DNA of 64,000 nt from Flavobacteriia bacterium (GTDB taxonomy: Bacteria > Bacteroidota > Bacteroidia > Flavobacteriales > Schleiferiaceae), in assembly GCA_013373425.1 (NCBI GenBank), contig JABXHW010000014.1, forward strand, positions 62,001-126,000, in the 5' to 3' direction. This document shows positions 42,378 through 51,242 of the stretch, one piece after another (position 1 is the first letter of the stretch; every line of letters starts with the position of its first letter). The notes beneath the pieces are model-generated. The model ran no database searches, was not told the origin of the DNA, and saw only the letters and a program-made list of their open reading frames with translations. The position numbers were made by a program, and so were the translations under genes.

Positions 42378-42379
42378 TC

Positions 42380-42418
42380 ACAAAAAACAAACCCCCATGA
42401 ATCTCTTCACAGGGGTTT
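42380..42418 (-). terminator. Rho-independent terminator of the rny-gldI-immunophilin unit
   Basis: On the minus strand AAACCCC (42418-42412) pairs with GGGGTTT (42395-42389) across a 16-nt loop, followed by GTTTTTTG. It lies about 160 bp after the last immunophilin stop codon, with two repeat blocks in between. Confidence 0.7.
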
Positions 42419-42427
42419 AAATTTTTA

Positions 42428-42459
42428 GTGAGCCGGTGACTTGGTGAGCTTGTGACCTA
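42428..42459. repeat. 8-bp periodic repeat, four units (GTGAnCTn)
   Basis: GTGAGCCG, GTGACTTG, GTGAGCTT, GTGACCTA. Same family and same strand as 41351-41390. Confidence 0.85.
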
Positions 42460-42501
42460 GTCGGCAATGGTTCTTTATAAACCCATAGATTCTAAACCTT
42501 G

Positions 42502-42581
42502 AGTCTAACCATCTATAAGACCAACCATCTGAAAGTCCCAACATCTAATAGTCTAACTGTCAATTAGTCTAACTATCTAAT
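42502..42581. repeat. 16-bp (2 x 8) periodic repeat, five units
   Basis: Five exactly 16-bp units: AGTCTAACCATCTATA, AGACCAACCATCTGAA, AGTCCCAACATCTAAT, AGTCTAACTGTCAATT, AGTCTAACTATCTAAT. Each can be read as two 8-bp words. The last unit runs five bases into the 3' end of the immunophilin gene. Confidence 0.9.
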
Positions 42582-43512
42582 GTATTTCCACCAATTCCAC
42601 TTCAAATATCAACGTCGCGTTCGGAGGAATAACTCCACCTGCGCCACGTGCGCCGTAGCCCAATTCACTTGGAATAACGAGCTTGGCTTTTGATCCTTTA
42701 TTGAGCAACATGATACCTTCATCCCAACCTGGGATTACTTGCCCTACGCCTACTGGAAACTGGATTGGTGAGTTGCGTGAATAAGAACTGTCAAATACTT
42801 TTTTATTCTTCAACATACCAGTGTAATGCACGGAAACAAGCTGGCCTTTCGTTGGCTTCTCGCCTTCTCCTTCTTTGGTGATCTTATAGAACAACCCAGA
42901 GTCGGTTTGAGTCATGCCCTTCACGAGGTCTTTCAATGCCTCAGCCTCAGCCTTGCGCTTTTCCTCTTCGGCTTTCTTCTTGGCTTCCAAGGCTCCAGCG
43001 AATGTAGAAGCTGCATCAAATGACTCAGCTTCCTCGCCTACAGCAGTGATAGAAATCTTCTCCATCACGTCGCCTTGAGCGATGCTGTTCACCACGTCCA
43101 TGCCTTCGATGACCTTCCCGAAAACAGTGTGTTTCCCGTCGAGCCAATCGGTGGCACCATGCGTGATAAAAAACTGACTGCCATTTGTGCCCGGACCCGC
43201 ATTTGCCATGCTCAATGTGCCTGGGCCATCGTGACGAAGTTCTGGATGAATCTCATCGTCGAAGTTATAGCCAGGTCCACCTACTCCAGATCCTTTTGGA
43301 CAACCGCCCTGAATCATAAAGTCGGCAATAACGCGGTGAAATTTGAGACCGTCGTAATACGGTTCTCCAGCTCCACGCACTTCATTTTCAATTTCTCCCT
43401 TTGCTAGACCGACAAAGTTGGCCACAGTAAGTGGAGTTTTGTCGAAATGCAATTGCAAAACGATGTCACCTTTATTGGTGCCAATCGTAGCGTACAAGCC
43501 AGGATTTGTCAT
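42577..43512 (-). CDS. Cyclophilin-FKBP fusion peptidyl-prolyl isomerase (cytoplasmic)
   Basis: 311 residues combining two unrelated isomerase folds. Residues about 5-165 are a cyclophilin ([42 protein letters not shown]); residues about 200-311 are an FKBP ([50 protein letters not shown]), joined by a charged Lys/Glu/Ala helix. Such dual-family immunophilins are known from Flavobacterium. There is no signal peptide. It should isomerise Xaa-Pro bonds in the cytoplasm and may act as a chaperone. A one-base TAATG overlap links it to a second, exported fusion of the same type. Confidence 0.92.
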   Translation of the reverse strand: MTNPGLYATIGTNKGDIVLQLHFDKTPLTVANFVGLAKGEIENEVRGAGEPYYDGLKFHRVIADFMIQGGCPKGSGVGGPGYNFDDEIHPELRHDGPGTLSMANAGPGTNGSQFFITHGATDWLDGKHTVFGKVIEGMDVVNSIAQGDVMEKISITAVGEEAESFDAASTFAGALEAKKKAEEEKRKAEAEALKDLVKGMTQTDSGLFYKITKEGEGEKPTKGQLVSVHYTGMLKNKKVFDSSYSRNSPIQFPVGVGQVIPGWDEGIMLLNKGSKAKLVIPSELGYGARGAGGVIPPNATLIFEVELVEIH

Positions 43513-44732
43513 TATTCGTGAACGTAAATATCAAAGATGAGTGTTGCTCCACCTGGGATCACGTTGCCGTATCCGTTCGGGCCATAGCCCAAGTTAGATG
43601 GAATGATCAATCGAGCATGCTCGCCCTTCTTCATCATTGGAATCGCTTCCAACCAGCCCTGAATAAGGCCACCACGAGACACTTGCACATCCAATGGAGA
43701 GTATTGTCTGCCTGGGTTGTAAACGCCACCCAATTGAGCTACCTCTTCCAAAGATGAATCGAAAATCTTACCGTTATCCAAGTAACCTACATAGTCGATT
43801 TTCACCATTTCAGCAGGGTTAACTTGAGCACCTGTAGGTTCGTTGAGACGAAGAATTCCCAAACCGCTAGCAGTGTAAGTTGCTTCTTCTTTCCACTCGT
43901 TAATCTTATCAGCGAACAACGTCGCATTTGGTGAACCTTCACGATACCAGTTGAAAGTATTCGTCAATTCTCTTGCTAGTGCGGTTCGGCGCTCCTCGAA
44001 CTCCATCTTATCACGCTGCAATTCTTCCATCACTCCGTTAAAGGCTTCAAAACCGTTATATGCCTTTGCTTCTCCACCAATCTTGTAGATACGCACAGTT
44101 TCCATCAAAACAGCAGGGTTTGGAGACTCACCGTTTCTTTCGGTATTCGCAATAGCTGAGATGATATCCAATCCAGAAACTACTTCACCGAACACGTTGT
44201 ATCCGCCATTCAAGTTTGGCGTAGGACCGTCGGTAATGAAGAACTGGCTACCATTGGTGTTTGGACCTGCATTCGCCATAGACAGGATGCCTTTCTTATT
44301 GTGTCGAAGCGTGTCAACAATCTCTTGTGGAAACTTGTAACCTGGTCCACCGCTTCCGGTTCCCATCGGGTCGCCCCCTTGGATAACGAATCCTGGAATA
44401 ACGCGGTGGAACTTCAATCCGTCAAAGTATGGTTGCCCCTGACGAACATTGGTCATTGTGTTGGTTCCATTGGCTAAGGATACAAAGCTACCTACAGTCA
44501 TAGGTGCACCTTTGTAATAAAGCTCTGCCAACATATCGCCTTTTGTGGTCTTGAAGAAAACGTAAACGCCGTTACCAACGGTTACATCTTGTCCGTTTAC
44601 AACGAAGGTGGTGTCTTGGTCGTAAGCCTCAGCTCTTGAACCGGTTTCTCCTTCGCTATTCGCTGCGCTACTGCAGCTTACTAAGGGACTCATCGCTGCT
44701 GTAAACATCAGCGTTCGTAGAATCATTTTCAT
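43512..44732 (-). CDS. Cyclophilin-FKBP fusion peptidyl-prolyl isomerase (lipoprotein)
   Basis: About 406 residues from ATG 44732, which begins a lipoprotein signal ([17 protein letters not shown]); the frame is open 30 codons further but that stretch lies in the gldI gene. Cyclophilin domain: [19 protein letters not shown] and [27 protein letters not shown] domain: [17 protein letters not shown] and [31 protein letters not shown]. Compared with its cytoplasmic neighbour it has a longer helical linker. It is predicted to be anchored in the periplasm or outer membrane, next to GldI, and could assist folding of envelope or T9SS cargo proteins. Confidence 0.9.
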   Translation of the reverse strand: MKMILRTLMFTAAMSPLVSCSSAANSEGETGSRAEAYDQDTTFVVNGQDVTVGNGVYVFFKTTKGDMLAELYYKGAPMTVGSFVSLANGTNTMTNVRQGQPYFDGLKFHRVIPGFVIQGGDPMGTGSGGPGYKFPQEIVDTLRHNKKGILSMANAGPNTNGSQFFITDGPTPNLNGGYNVFGEVVSGLDIISAIANTERNGESPNPAVLMETVRIYKIGGEAKAYNGFEAFNGVMEELQRDKMEFEERRTALARELTNTFNWYREGSPNATLFADKINEWKEEATYTASGLGILRLNEPTGAQVNPAEMVKIDYVGYLDNGKIFDSSLEEVAQLGGVYNPGRQYSPLDVQVSRGGLIQGWLEAIPMMKKGEHARLIIPSNLGYGPNGYGNVIPGGATLIFDIYVHE

Positions 44733-44746
44733 GTTTCTTACTTTAA

Positions 44747-45283
44747 TTATTCTTGGATTCGAAGATAATACAATACACAACTCAACGGAGGCACTCCTTC
44801 CGGACTTCCCGCCACGCCCCAAGCGAGATCGCTCGATAGCAGAACAGCCGCAGAATCACCTCGGTTTAATTCGAGCATCGCTCGGTGCAAACCAATAACT
44901 CCGTTGTTGTCTTTATTTACTCTGATAATTTCAGGTTTGTTCTTTGTCCCGCCTTTCATGACAAGCTCATCGTCGAGGAGACGAACTTCATAGGAATAGG
45001 GAATTACATCTTCTGACTGAATCGCTTCTCCATCACCTGCCTCGATGATTCGGTAGGCAATTCCACTTGCAGAAGTTTCCCACGCCAAACCCGAAGTGTC
45101 GATATATGCTTGAATTTGATTGGATTCAGCTTGAACTCTCCTCCTGTTCGATTCTATCAGCATCTCTCGGCGCTCCTGAACCGTCAAGGTATCCAGACCA
45201 TTGCGGTTATCGCTTTGATCTCCTGAAAATCCACAGCCAACGAGGCTTGTTGCGGCAATACTGAATGCAATCCACTTCATCAT
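44747..45283 (-). CDS. gldI: GldI-like FKBP-type isomerase lipoprotein
   Basis: 178 residues. Lipobox SLVGC (Cys17), a helical region (ERREMLIESNRRRVQAESNQIQAYID), then an FKBP domain (IPYSYEVRLLDDELVMKGG, GLHRAMLELNRGDSAAVLLSSDLAWGVAG). GldI of Flavobacterium johnsoniae is a lipoprotein of this size and layout needed for gliding and linked to T9SS function. The assignment rests on size, lipobox and FKBP type, not on an alignment. GTKNKPEIIRV replaces part of the canonical active-site strand, so catalysis may be weak. ATGA overlap with nrnA; 14 nt before the lipoprotein fusion. Confidence 0.75.
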   Translation of the reverse strand: MMKWIAFSIAATSLVGCGFSGDQSDNRNGLDTLTVQERREMLIESNRRRVQAESNQIQAYIDTSGLAWETSASGIAYRIIEAGDGEAIQSEDVIPYSYEVRLLDDELVMKGGTKNKPEIIRVNKDNNGVIGLHRAMLELNRGDSAAVLLSSDLAWGVAGSPEGVPPLSCVLYYLRIQE

Positions 45284-46281
45284 AATTCACTTTCTTGAAT
45301 GGCATTCTTAAACGCAGAGATGGCTTCTTTAGCACTGCCTTCGAAAAGACCACCGGCTGCATTTAGATGACCCCCGCCATTGAAATAGGTTCGCGCAAAA
45401 GTGTTGACATCCAAGTCGCCTTTGCTTCTGAATGAACACTTAGTCACATTGCCGTCTTCGCGGAAGAAGACCGACATGCGTGACCCCTTCAAACTCAAAC
45501 CGTAATTCACAAAGCCTTCGCTATCACCTTTGGTATAGCCGTACTTCTGCATGGTCGGTGCATCGAGATGGAGGATGGTGATTCCTTTGTCTTCGATGAG
45601 CTCCATATTGTCGAGCATGTGTCCGAGAAGCTTGAGTCGCGCTCTGGTATTCACATCATACACACGCTCGTGAATTTGAGCCGGCGAAGCACCCGCCTCT
45701 AACAAGTGGGCTGCAGCTCTGTGTGTATCTGGTGTTGTAGAAGAGAATCTGAATGAACCTGAATCGGTGACGATACCTACGTACAGGCAATTCGCAATAT
45801 CTTCAGTAATCTCGCCATCCCACCATTGAATCAGGTCGTACACCATTTCCGCTGTACTTCCCTTTCCGGTGTCAGAATAGCGATCGTTTGGCCAATCCTC
45901 CGGCTCTCGGTGATGGTCAATCATCACCTTTCTGGCATTTGAATCTTGAATAAACGAAGCGATTATTTCTCCAGCGCGATGAACGGCGTTGTAATCCAGA
46001 GAGAAGATTACCTCAGCACCTTCGAAAATTGACTTTGCCTCTCCCGTGTGTGTGTCGGCGCTAACTACCACGTCATGACCCGGCAACCAACGCAAGAAAT
46101 CAGGTGGCAAGTTGGGAATAACCACTCGCACATCGTGCCCCATTCCCTTGAGAAAATGGGAAAGTCCGAGTGCGCTTCCCATCGCATCGCCATCTGGATT
46201 GATGTGATTCGTAATCACAACATTCCTTGAAGAACGCAGAAAATCACGTAGGTCGTTGAGTTCAACTATGCGCATGTGCAA
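45280..46281 (-). CDS. nrnA: DHH-family phosphoesterase, NrnA-type (oligoribonuclease / pAp phosphatase)
   Basis: 333 residues. DHH motifs: NHINPDGDAMGSALGL at residue 25, FSLDYNAVHRAGEI, and DHHREPEDW near residue 125, followed by the DHHA1 domain with the RNA-binding GGGHLNAAGG loop near residue 305. NrnA degrades short oligoribonucleotides and dephosphorylates pAp in the cytoplasm. It starts 3 nt after the rny stop, so the two nucleases, one cutting RNA and one clearing the short products, are made from the same transcript. Start may be the first or third codon. Confidence 0.92.
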   Translation of the reverse strand: MHMRIVELNDLRDFLRSSRNVVITNHINPDGDAMGSALGLSHFLKGMGHDVRVVIPNLPPDFLRWLPGHDVVVSADTHTGEAKSIFEGAEVIFSLDYNAVHRAGEIIASFIQDSNARKVMIDHHREPEDWPNDRYSDTGKGSTAEMVYDLIQWWDGEITEDIANCLYVGIVTDSGSFRFSSTTPDTHRAAAHLLEAGASPAQIHERVYDVNTRARLKLLGHMLDNMELIEDKGITILHLDAPTMQKYGYTKGDSEGFVNYGLSLKGSRMSVFFREDGNVTKCSFRSKGDLDVNTFARTYFNGGGHLNAAGGLFEGSAKEAISAFKNAIQESEL

Positions 46282-46284
46282 ATA

Positions 46285-47823
46285 TTATCGAGCAACGTTA
46301 ACCGCTCTCGTCTCACGGATTACGGTTACTTTAACCTGTCCGGGATACGTCATTTCATTTTGAATCTTCTGAGTGATGTCGAATGAGATTTGTGCCGCAT
46401 CTGCGTCAGCTACTTTCTCACTTCCAACAATCACACGAAGCTCTCTACCGGCATGAATCGCGTACGCTTTCTCCACTCCACGGAAGCTCATAGCGAGGTC
46501 TTCCAATTCCTTCAGACGTTGGATGTACGATTCAGCGATTTGGCGACGGGCACCTGGGCGCGCACCTGAAATGGCATCACAAACCTGGATGATTGGTGAA
46601 ATCAAGCTGGTCATTTCAACTTCGTCGTGGTGGGCACCGATAGCGTTACATACTTCCGGTTTCTCACCGTACTTCTCCGCCAATTGCATCCCGAGGATGG
46701 CGTGTGGAAGATCTGTCTCTTCGCTTGGCACCTTTCCGATATCGTGCAACAAACCTGCTCTCTTGGCCAACTTCGGATTGAGTCCGAGTTCGCTCGCCAT
46801 AATGGCACACATGTTCGCTACTTCGCGACTGTGCTGCAAGAGGTTTTGTCCATATGAACTTCTGTACTTCATGCGACCCACCATGCGGATGAGCTCTGGA
46901 TGAAGACCGTGAATTCCCAAATCGATTGCTGTGCGCTTACCGATTTCAACTATCTCGTCTTCGATCTGCTTGCGCGTCTTGGAAACCACTTCCTCAATAC
47001 GCGCTGGGTGAATACGTCCATCCGTCACCAACTTATGCATTGAAAGACGTGCAATCTCGCGACGAACTGGATCGAAACAAGATAGAATGATTGCCTCTGG
47101 AGTATCGTCAACGATGATTTCAACACCTGTTGCAGATTCGAGGGCACGGATATTACGACCTTCTCGACCGATGATTCGGCCCTTCACGTCGTCGTTTTCA
47201 ATATTGAATACAGACACGGCATTCTCGATGGCTTGTTCTGTAGCCGTTCGCTGAATCGTTTGGATAACGATCTTCTTCGCTTCCTGATTTGCAGTCAGCT
47301 TCGCTTCTTCGATTGCATTGGCAACAGATGCTGCCGCTTCTGTCTTAGCTTCTTCTTTGAGCGCTTCCATGAGTTGCTTCTTCGCATCCTCTCCACTCAA
47401 TCCCGAAATAACTTCGAGTTGTTCTACTTGCTGACGGTGCATGCGATCGAGGTCTTTTTCCTTGCGCTCGTTCGCTTCGAGTTTGCGCTCGAATTGCTGC
47501 ATCGTTTTATCGAGTTCCTTCTCTTTTCTTTTGTTCTGTTCGAGCATTTGTGAAGCCGCTCTTTCCTTCGACTTCAACTTGTCGAATCGCTCCTGCATCT
47601 TGCTTTCACGCTTCGCAATGAGCGCCTCGTGCTCTGATTTCAGTTCCAAGAACTTCTCCTTGGCTTGAAGCATTTTATCCTTTTTGATGGATTCCGCTTC
47701 CTTCTCTGCTTCCTTGATGATATTGGAGCCTTTCGACTTGATTTTAATATTGAGGATAACTACCCCAAGTATTGCTCCGATTGCCAACCCTGCTGCGCCG
47801 ACAATGATGGTTATAATGTCCAT
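46285..47823 (-). CDS. rny: Ribonuclease Y
   Basis: 512 residues. N-terminal membrane anchor ([19 protein letters not shown]), a long Lys/Glu-rich coiled coil (residues about 35-190), a KH domain ([24 protein letters not shown]) and an HD domain ([43 protein letters not shown]). It is the membrane-bound endoribonuclease that starts mRNA turnover in bacteria lacking RNase E. The gene begins 18 nt after the terminator-like T-run of the 6S-type RNA, so its own transcript must come from read-through or an unseen promoter. Confidence 0.96.
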   Translation of the reverse strand: MDIITIIVGAAGLAIGAILGVVILNIKIKSKGSNIIKEAEKEAESIKKDKMLQAKEKFLELKSEHEALIAKRESKMQERFDKLKSKERAASQMLEQNKRKEKELDKTMQQFERKLEANERKEKDLDRMHRQQVEQLEVISGLSGEDAKKQLMEALKEEAKTEAAASVANAIEEAKLTANQEAKKIVIQTIQRTATEQAIENAVSVFNIENDDVKGRIIGREGRNIRALESATGVEIIVDDTPEAIILSCFDPVRREIARLSMHKLVTDGRIHPARIEEVVSKTRKQIEDEIVEIGKRTAIDLGIHGLHPELIRMVGRMKYRSSYGQNLLQHSREVANMCAIMASELGLNPKLAKRAGLLHDIGKVPSEETDLPHAILGMQLAEKYGEKPEVCNAIGAHHDEVEMTSLISPIIQVCDAISGARPGARRQIAESYIQRLKELEDLAMSFRGVEKAYAIHAGRELRVIVGSEKVADADAAQISFDITQKIQNEMTYPGQVKVTVIRETRAVNVAR

Positions 47824-47840
47824 GATGAATGTTCGTATTA

Positions 47841-48040
47841 AAAAAAAGCCCGCACTGATGCGATCTGTCTAAACTCCAATATAGACAGGATCTGAGATGA
47901 CCAGTAAAGATCGACCTTCCGCTGTAGTCCGAAGACATCCCTGACGCGGGGTCAGAGTGCGGCCTGCTCTAGCCTTACCGAGTTGCACCTCATATTGATG
48001 TAACTGTTGAGTTTAGCACATTTTGGCATCAGTGCGGGGT
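47841..48040 (-). ncRNA. ssrS: 6S RNA, Flavobacterial type
   Basis: The 5' and 3' ends form a perfect 13-bp closing helix: CCCGCACTGATGC (complement of 48026-48038) with GCATCAGTGCGGG (complement of 47861-47849), directly followed by C and eight Ts on the minus strand. The interior about 160 nt holds smaller hairpins (CTGACCCCGCGTCAG and CTGTCTA...TAGACAG), giving the long rod with an internal bubble typical of 6S RNA. The site between zapA and rny, its length (about 190-200 nt) and lack of an ORF fit the 6S-Flavo class. 6S RNA binds housekeeping RNA polymerase in stationary phase. The family assignment comes from structure and position, not from a covariance search. Confidence 0.75.
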
Positions 48041-48074
48041 ATCGTAATTCCCTTTTATGTCGTAAGAACGCTTG

Positions 48075-48365
48075 CTATTTCAGCACTGCATCGAGTTGAC
48101 TTTCCAACTCTTTCAACGCATCCTCCATCGGAGCTAGCACACCTTCTTCGCCACGCTTCAATCCTAAATATTGAGTGGCGAATTGCAGTGTACACATGGC
48201 CAGAACATCTTGCTTATCCGAAACGGCATAGCGCTCTTCAAAGCGCTTCACAGATTCGTTAATAGCGGCTACAGCTTTGCGTACTCTCTCTTCTTCATCC
48301 CGACGGATGGTGAGCGGATATACGCGCTGAGCGATGTTGACTTTTATTTTGAGTGTCTCTTCCAT
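48075..48365 (-). CDS. zapA: Cell division protein ZapA
   Basis: About 96 residues from ATG 48365; six more residues are possible from 48383, but the family begins at EETLKIKVNIAQRVYPLTI. The N-terminal beta/alpha part is followed by a C-terminal coiled coil (RKAVAAINESVKRFEERY, APMEDALKELESQLDAVLK). ZapA cross-links FtsZ filaments at the division ring. It lies directly behind a second small coiled-coil gene and ahead of the 6S-type RNA, the same zapA-6S neighbourhood known from proteobacteria. Confidence 0.9.
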   Translation of the reverse strand: MEETLKIKVNIAQRVYPLTIRRDEEERVRKAVAAINESVKRFEERYAVSDKQDVLAMCTLQFATQYLGLKRGEEGVLAPMEDALKELESQLDAVLK

Positions 48366-48375
48366 GACCGGTGGT

Positions 48376-48669
48376 CTACGCATTGAGCAGCGCGATGCAT
48401 TTATCGATTTCTCGCACTAACTCGGCTAAAGTGGCTTTCGTTTCTTCCGTGGCATCATCATTATCCCCTCGGAGTGAACTGCCCATTCTAGCCTGCTGGA
48501 GTGCCGTATTCAAACCATCAACTTGAGAAGAAAGCTCGCGCTTATCCTCCTTTAACTCGTCTACCGCCGACTTAAGTGCTGCATTCTCTGCTTGTAGTGC
48601 TTCGTATTGCTCAACCAATTGCTTGAGCTTACGTGCAACATTATCAGCTAGTTGAAGAGTTGTGTTCAT
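48376..48669 (-). CDS. Small coiled-coil protein, ZapB-like
   Basis: 97 residues from ATG 48669; an upstream extension of the frame passes through the promoter and is rejected. Most of the chain is heptad coiled coil (VARKLKQLVEQYEALQAENAALKSAVDELKEDKRELSSQVDGLNTALQQAR), then an acidic linker and a short helix (TLAELVREIDKCIALLNA). Size, coiled coil and place before zapA suggest a ZapB-type division factor, but the sequence is not diagnostic. It has a good promoter with a palindrome at the predicted transcript start. Confidence 0.75.
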   Translation of the reverse strand: MNTTLQLADNVARKLKQLVEQYEALQAENAALKSAVDELKEDKRELSSQVDGLNTALQQARMGSSLRGDNDDATEETKATLAELVREIDKCIALLNA

Positions 48670-48677
48670 GGATTTGT

Positions 48678-48695
48678 TTAACACTCCGGTGTTAA
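48678..48695. promoter_or_regulatory. Palindrome at the transcript start of the zapB-like/zapA unit
   Basis: TTAACAC, 4-nt centre, GTGTTAA: a perfect 7-bp inverted repeat starting 1 nt after the -7 box and covering the predicted start point, as an operator or a 5' hairpin would. Confidence 0.5.
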
Positions 48696-48696
48696 G

Positions 48697-48727
48697 CAAA
48701 AGTAACGAAGCAGTGCCATGAACACAA
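48697..48727 (-). promoter_or_regulatory. Promoter of the zapB-like/zapA/6S/rny unit
   Basis: On the minus strand TTG (48727-48725), 20-nt spacer, perfect TACTTTTG (48704-48697). The leader to the ATG is about 22 nt. Confidence 0.6.
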
Positions 48728-48799
48728 TCATTTCTATTAATTTTCGCCCACGGAACGAAGATTGATATCATTCTAAGACAAAACACACCCCATTCTCAC

Positions 48800-50539
48800 A
48801 TGCAGAAAGCGCTTCTTTCAAGTTTACTTATCGGGTTACTTTCCCTTACCAGCCTTGCTCAAAGTTATCCTCAGGATTACTTCTCTAGTCCGCTCAATAT
48901 CCCCCTCATCCTCTCTGGAACTTTTGGAGAATTGAGAAGCAATCACTTTCACGCGGGCATCGATATCAAAACTCAAGGTCGAGAAGGCCTGGATGTGAAA
49001 GCCGCAGCAAACGGACAAGTAGTGAGAATCGCCGTCTCACCCTACGGCTACGGCAATGCACTATACGTACGCCACCCGAATGGATACACAACTGTATATG
49101 CGCACTTGAAAGAATTTGCTCCTCAAATTGAAGCTTGGGTGAAGGAGCAACAATACAAGCAGAAGTCTTTTTATGTCAATCTCTTTCCTTCGGCAGGACT
49201 ATTCTCCGTATCCAAAGGAGAGGTAATTGCACAAAGTGGCAATTCTGGCGGCTCCGGAGGACCACACCTCCACTTTGAAATTCGTGACAGCCGAACCGAG
49301 GAGCCCATCAACCCACTTCTATTTGGTTACCGCATCGCAGATGCCCGAAACCCTGAAGTTCGTGGGGTATATGCCTATCCGCTCGATGGCCACTTAAATG
49401 GTCGAGAAACACGAACCTCCATCAATCTTACCAACCCTAGAGCGGGAGTTTATCAGTTTAGATGGACACAGAGAGCTGAAGGAGAGTTGGGCTTTGCCAT
49501 TGATGTAATCGACCGACTAGATGGCGCTTGGAATGCTAACGGACCCTATAAAATTGAACAGTTCGTCAATGGCGTGAAGACGAATGAATTCCGAGCTGAG
49601 CGATTCTCATTCGCGGAAACACGCTACCTCAACGCACACATCGATTATGACTTATACGATTGCTGCCAAACACGTGCGAACCGAATGTGGCAGCTTCCGG
49701 GAAATTCTCTGAGAATGTATCGTGATCAGAACAACCGAGGAGTGGTGGATATTCGCCCAGACTCTAGCTATCATTTAGAATGGAAAATATCTGACGCAGC
49801 CGGAAACACCACCACGCTTACTGGCGATGTTCGTTACGAAGCCCTTGAAACCTCTGGCCCTGTTTTAGCTCCAGAGATATCAGAGCAAGTACGCGTGAAT
49901 CACAGTGCAAGCTTCAGTTCGAATGTCCGCGCCATGGAAATCAATATGCCCGCTAACATTCTATATGAAACCGTTTTTCTGGATACTGCGGTCTATAATG
50001 GTATCTCCTCTGGGTATGGGAATGTATACCAATGGGGCCGAGCAGGAATTCCTGTTCACAAGCATTTTGAAGTTGCGCTCCCATTGCGAGATGTTCCGAT
50101 TCAATATCATTCAAAGGCCGTTATTGTGAGTTTGGAAGATGACATGACTCGCCCTGATTGCTGGGATGGATCAACTTTCATAAATCACAACGAGCCCTAT
50201 ATCAAAGCCAATGTAAGAGCGATGGGGCACTTCACAATAATGCTTGATACAGTGGCTCCACGACTAAGTGTGATCAGCGGCATTCGAAACGGCTCGAACT
50301 TATCGACCGGCAATACAATCCGACTTCGAGTTTCGGACGACCTTAGCGGAATCAAGAGTTATGATGCTTTCATCGATGGCGACTGGCATTTGATGTCGTA
50401 CGACGCAAAGAACAACCTGCTCGAGGTTGAATTAGACGACTGGATTACCAGCGGAAATCACCAACTAAACGTTAAAGTTGTGGACGACCGCAACAATGTG
50501 ACAGAATTGAGCGTACCCTTTTCGTATTCTCTTCGTTAG
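48800..50539 (+). CDS. M23 family (LytM-type) metallopeptidase
   Basis: 579 residues. Signal peptide (LLSSLLIGLLSLTSLAQ), then a LytM domain at residues about 30-180 with both zinc motifs: HFHAGIDI (H-x3-D) and GGPHLHFEIRD (H-x-H), with the surrounding VYAHLKEF. The C-terminal 400 residues are beta-rich Ig-like modules ending FSYSLR; this two-part architecture is common in Bacteroidota. M23 enzymes cut peptide cross-links in peptidoglycan; here the protein would act in the periplasm. Divergent from the zap-rny unit. Confidence 0.93.
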   Translation: MQKALLSSLLIGLLSLTSLAQSYPQDYFSSPLNIPLILSGTFGELRSNHFHAGIDIKTQGREGLDVKAAANGQVVRIAVSPYGYGNALYVRHPNGYTTVYAHLKEFAPQIEAWVKEQQYKQKSFYVNLFPSAGLFSVSKGEVIAQSGNSGGSGGPHLHFEIRDSRTEEPINPLLFGYRIADARNPEVRGVYAYPLDGHLNGRETRTSINLTNPRAGVYQFRWTQRAEGELGFAIDVIDRLDGAWNANGPYKIEQFVNGVKTNEFRAERFSFAETRYLNAHIDYDLYDCCQTRANRMWQLPGNSLRMYRDQNNRGVVDIRPDSSYHLEWKISDAAGNTTTLTGDVRYEALETSGPVLAPEISEQVRVNHSASFSSNVRAMEINMPANILYETVFLDTAVYNGISSGYGNVYQWGRAGIPVHKHFEVALPLRDVPIQYHSKAVIVSLEDDMTRPDCWDGSTFINHNEPYIKANVRAMGHFTIMLDTVAPRLSVISGIRNGSNLSTGNTIRLRVSDDLSGIKSYDAFIDGDWHLMSYDAKNNLLEVELDDWITSGNHQLNVKVVDDRNNVTELSVPFSYSLR

Positions 50540-50555
50540 AGGTCGACATATTGCG

Positions 50556-50563
50556 TAACTTTG
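50556..50563 (+). promoter_or_regulatory. -7 box (TAACTTTG) 7 nt before a start codon
   Basis: Perfect TAnnTTTG; the ATG at 50571 follows after 7 nt. No TTG at the expected distance. It would drive the CarboxypepD-like/TonB receptor pair. Confidence 0.45.
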
Positions 50564-50570
50564 AAGCTTG

Positions 50571-51239
50571 ATGAGACTAAAACACATACTCTTTTTCACC
50601 CTCCTGCTCTCTTCTCACTTGATATTCGCTCAAGGCGTGGAGACCAACGGTGATCGCCATGTCATTCAGGTTTCAGGAGCCATCGTTACTAACGACAGTG
50701 CTCGCCAAGTGATTCCGAATGTTGCCATCTACCTGAAAGGAAGGATGAACGCTTCAATTACAAGCGGAAGAGATGGGTTCTTTAGCATTGCAGCACAGCC
50801 CAACGATACGATTGTCTTCAATCATTTCGGGTTTAAGTTGGAGAAGCTTTGGGTGCCGGATACACTTGAGGGAAGTGAATATCTGTCCATTGTGACACTC
50901 ACATGGAATCCTTTCCAATTAGAAGATGTTGATATTTATCCATGGCCGAGCCGAAGAGATTTGATTCCATCGCTCATGGCTATGCGTCTCCCTACCCGAG
51001 AGATTGATATCGCCAATCGAAACTTGGCTATCCAAGAATTGAAAGAACGCGCAGAAGAAATGGGATACGATGCCGCTGAAATAAGCGACTATGTCATGCG
51101 TTCTCAGAACTACAACCTCTATAATGAAGGTCGATACTACGGAGCCAATGGCGGCGCAGCCATTCTCGGTAGACTCACAGACCCTTTTGCTTGGGGTGAA
51201 TTCTTTAGAGCCCTCGAGAGAGGCGACTTTAGCAACTAA
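50571..51239 (+). CDS. Exported protein with carboxypeptidase-like regulatory domain
   Basis: About 222 residues. Signal peptide (HILFFTLLLSSHLIFAQ), then a CarboxypepD_reg-like fold (VSGAIVTNDSARQVIPNVAIYLKGRMNASITSGRDGFFSIAA, VFNHFGFK). The C-terminal third is helical and rich in Arg/Glu, with an aromatic/Gly-rich end (NEGRYYGANGGAAILGRLTDPFAWGEFFRAL). It ends 3 nt before a TonB-dependent receptor that itself starts with the same domain type, so the pair probably works together in the envelope. The exact role is unknown. Confidence 0.78.
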   Translation: MRLKHILFFTLLLSSHLIFAQGVETNGDRHVIQVSGAIVTNDSARQVIPNVAIYLKGRMNASITSGRDGFFSIAAQPNDTIVFNHFGFKLEKLWVPDTLEGSEYLSIVTLTWNPFQLEDVDIYPWPSRRDLIPSLMAMRLPTREIDIANRNLAIQELKERAEEMGYDAAEISDYVMRSQNYNLYNEGRYYGANGGAAILGRLTDPFAWGEFFRALERGDFSN

Positions 51240-51242
51240 TAC

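Larger units (their letters stand above)
42219..42576. other. 358-bp gap dense in short periodic repeats
   Basis: Contains five periodic repeat blocks of different families (42253-42284, 42290-42310, 42350-42377, 42428-42459, 42502-42581) with a hairpin terminator in the middle. No ORF or RNA gene seen. Confidence 0.7.

Noticed and set aside
42389-42418. The AAACCCC hairpin as terminator for the plus strand
   Set aside because: No plus-strand gene ends before it, and the following plus-strand sequence has only a short T5 after AAA; the minus strand fits better.
48670-48786. Longer N-terminus for the zapB-like protein
   Set aside because: The extension runs through the palindrome and promoter and does not form a coiled coil.
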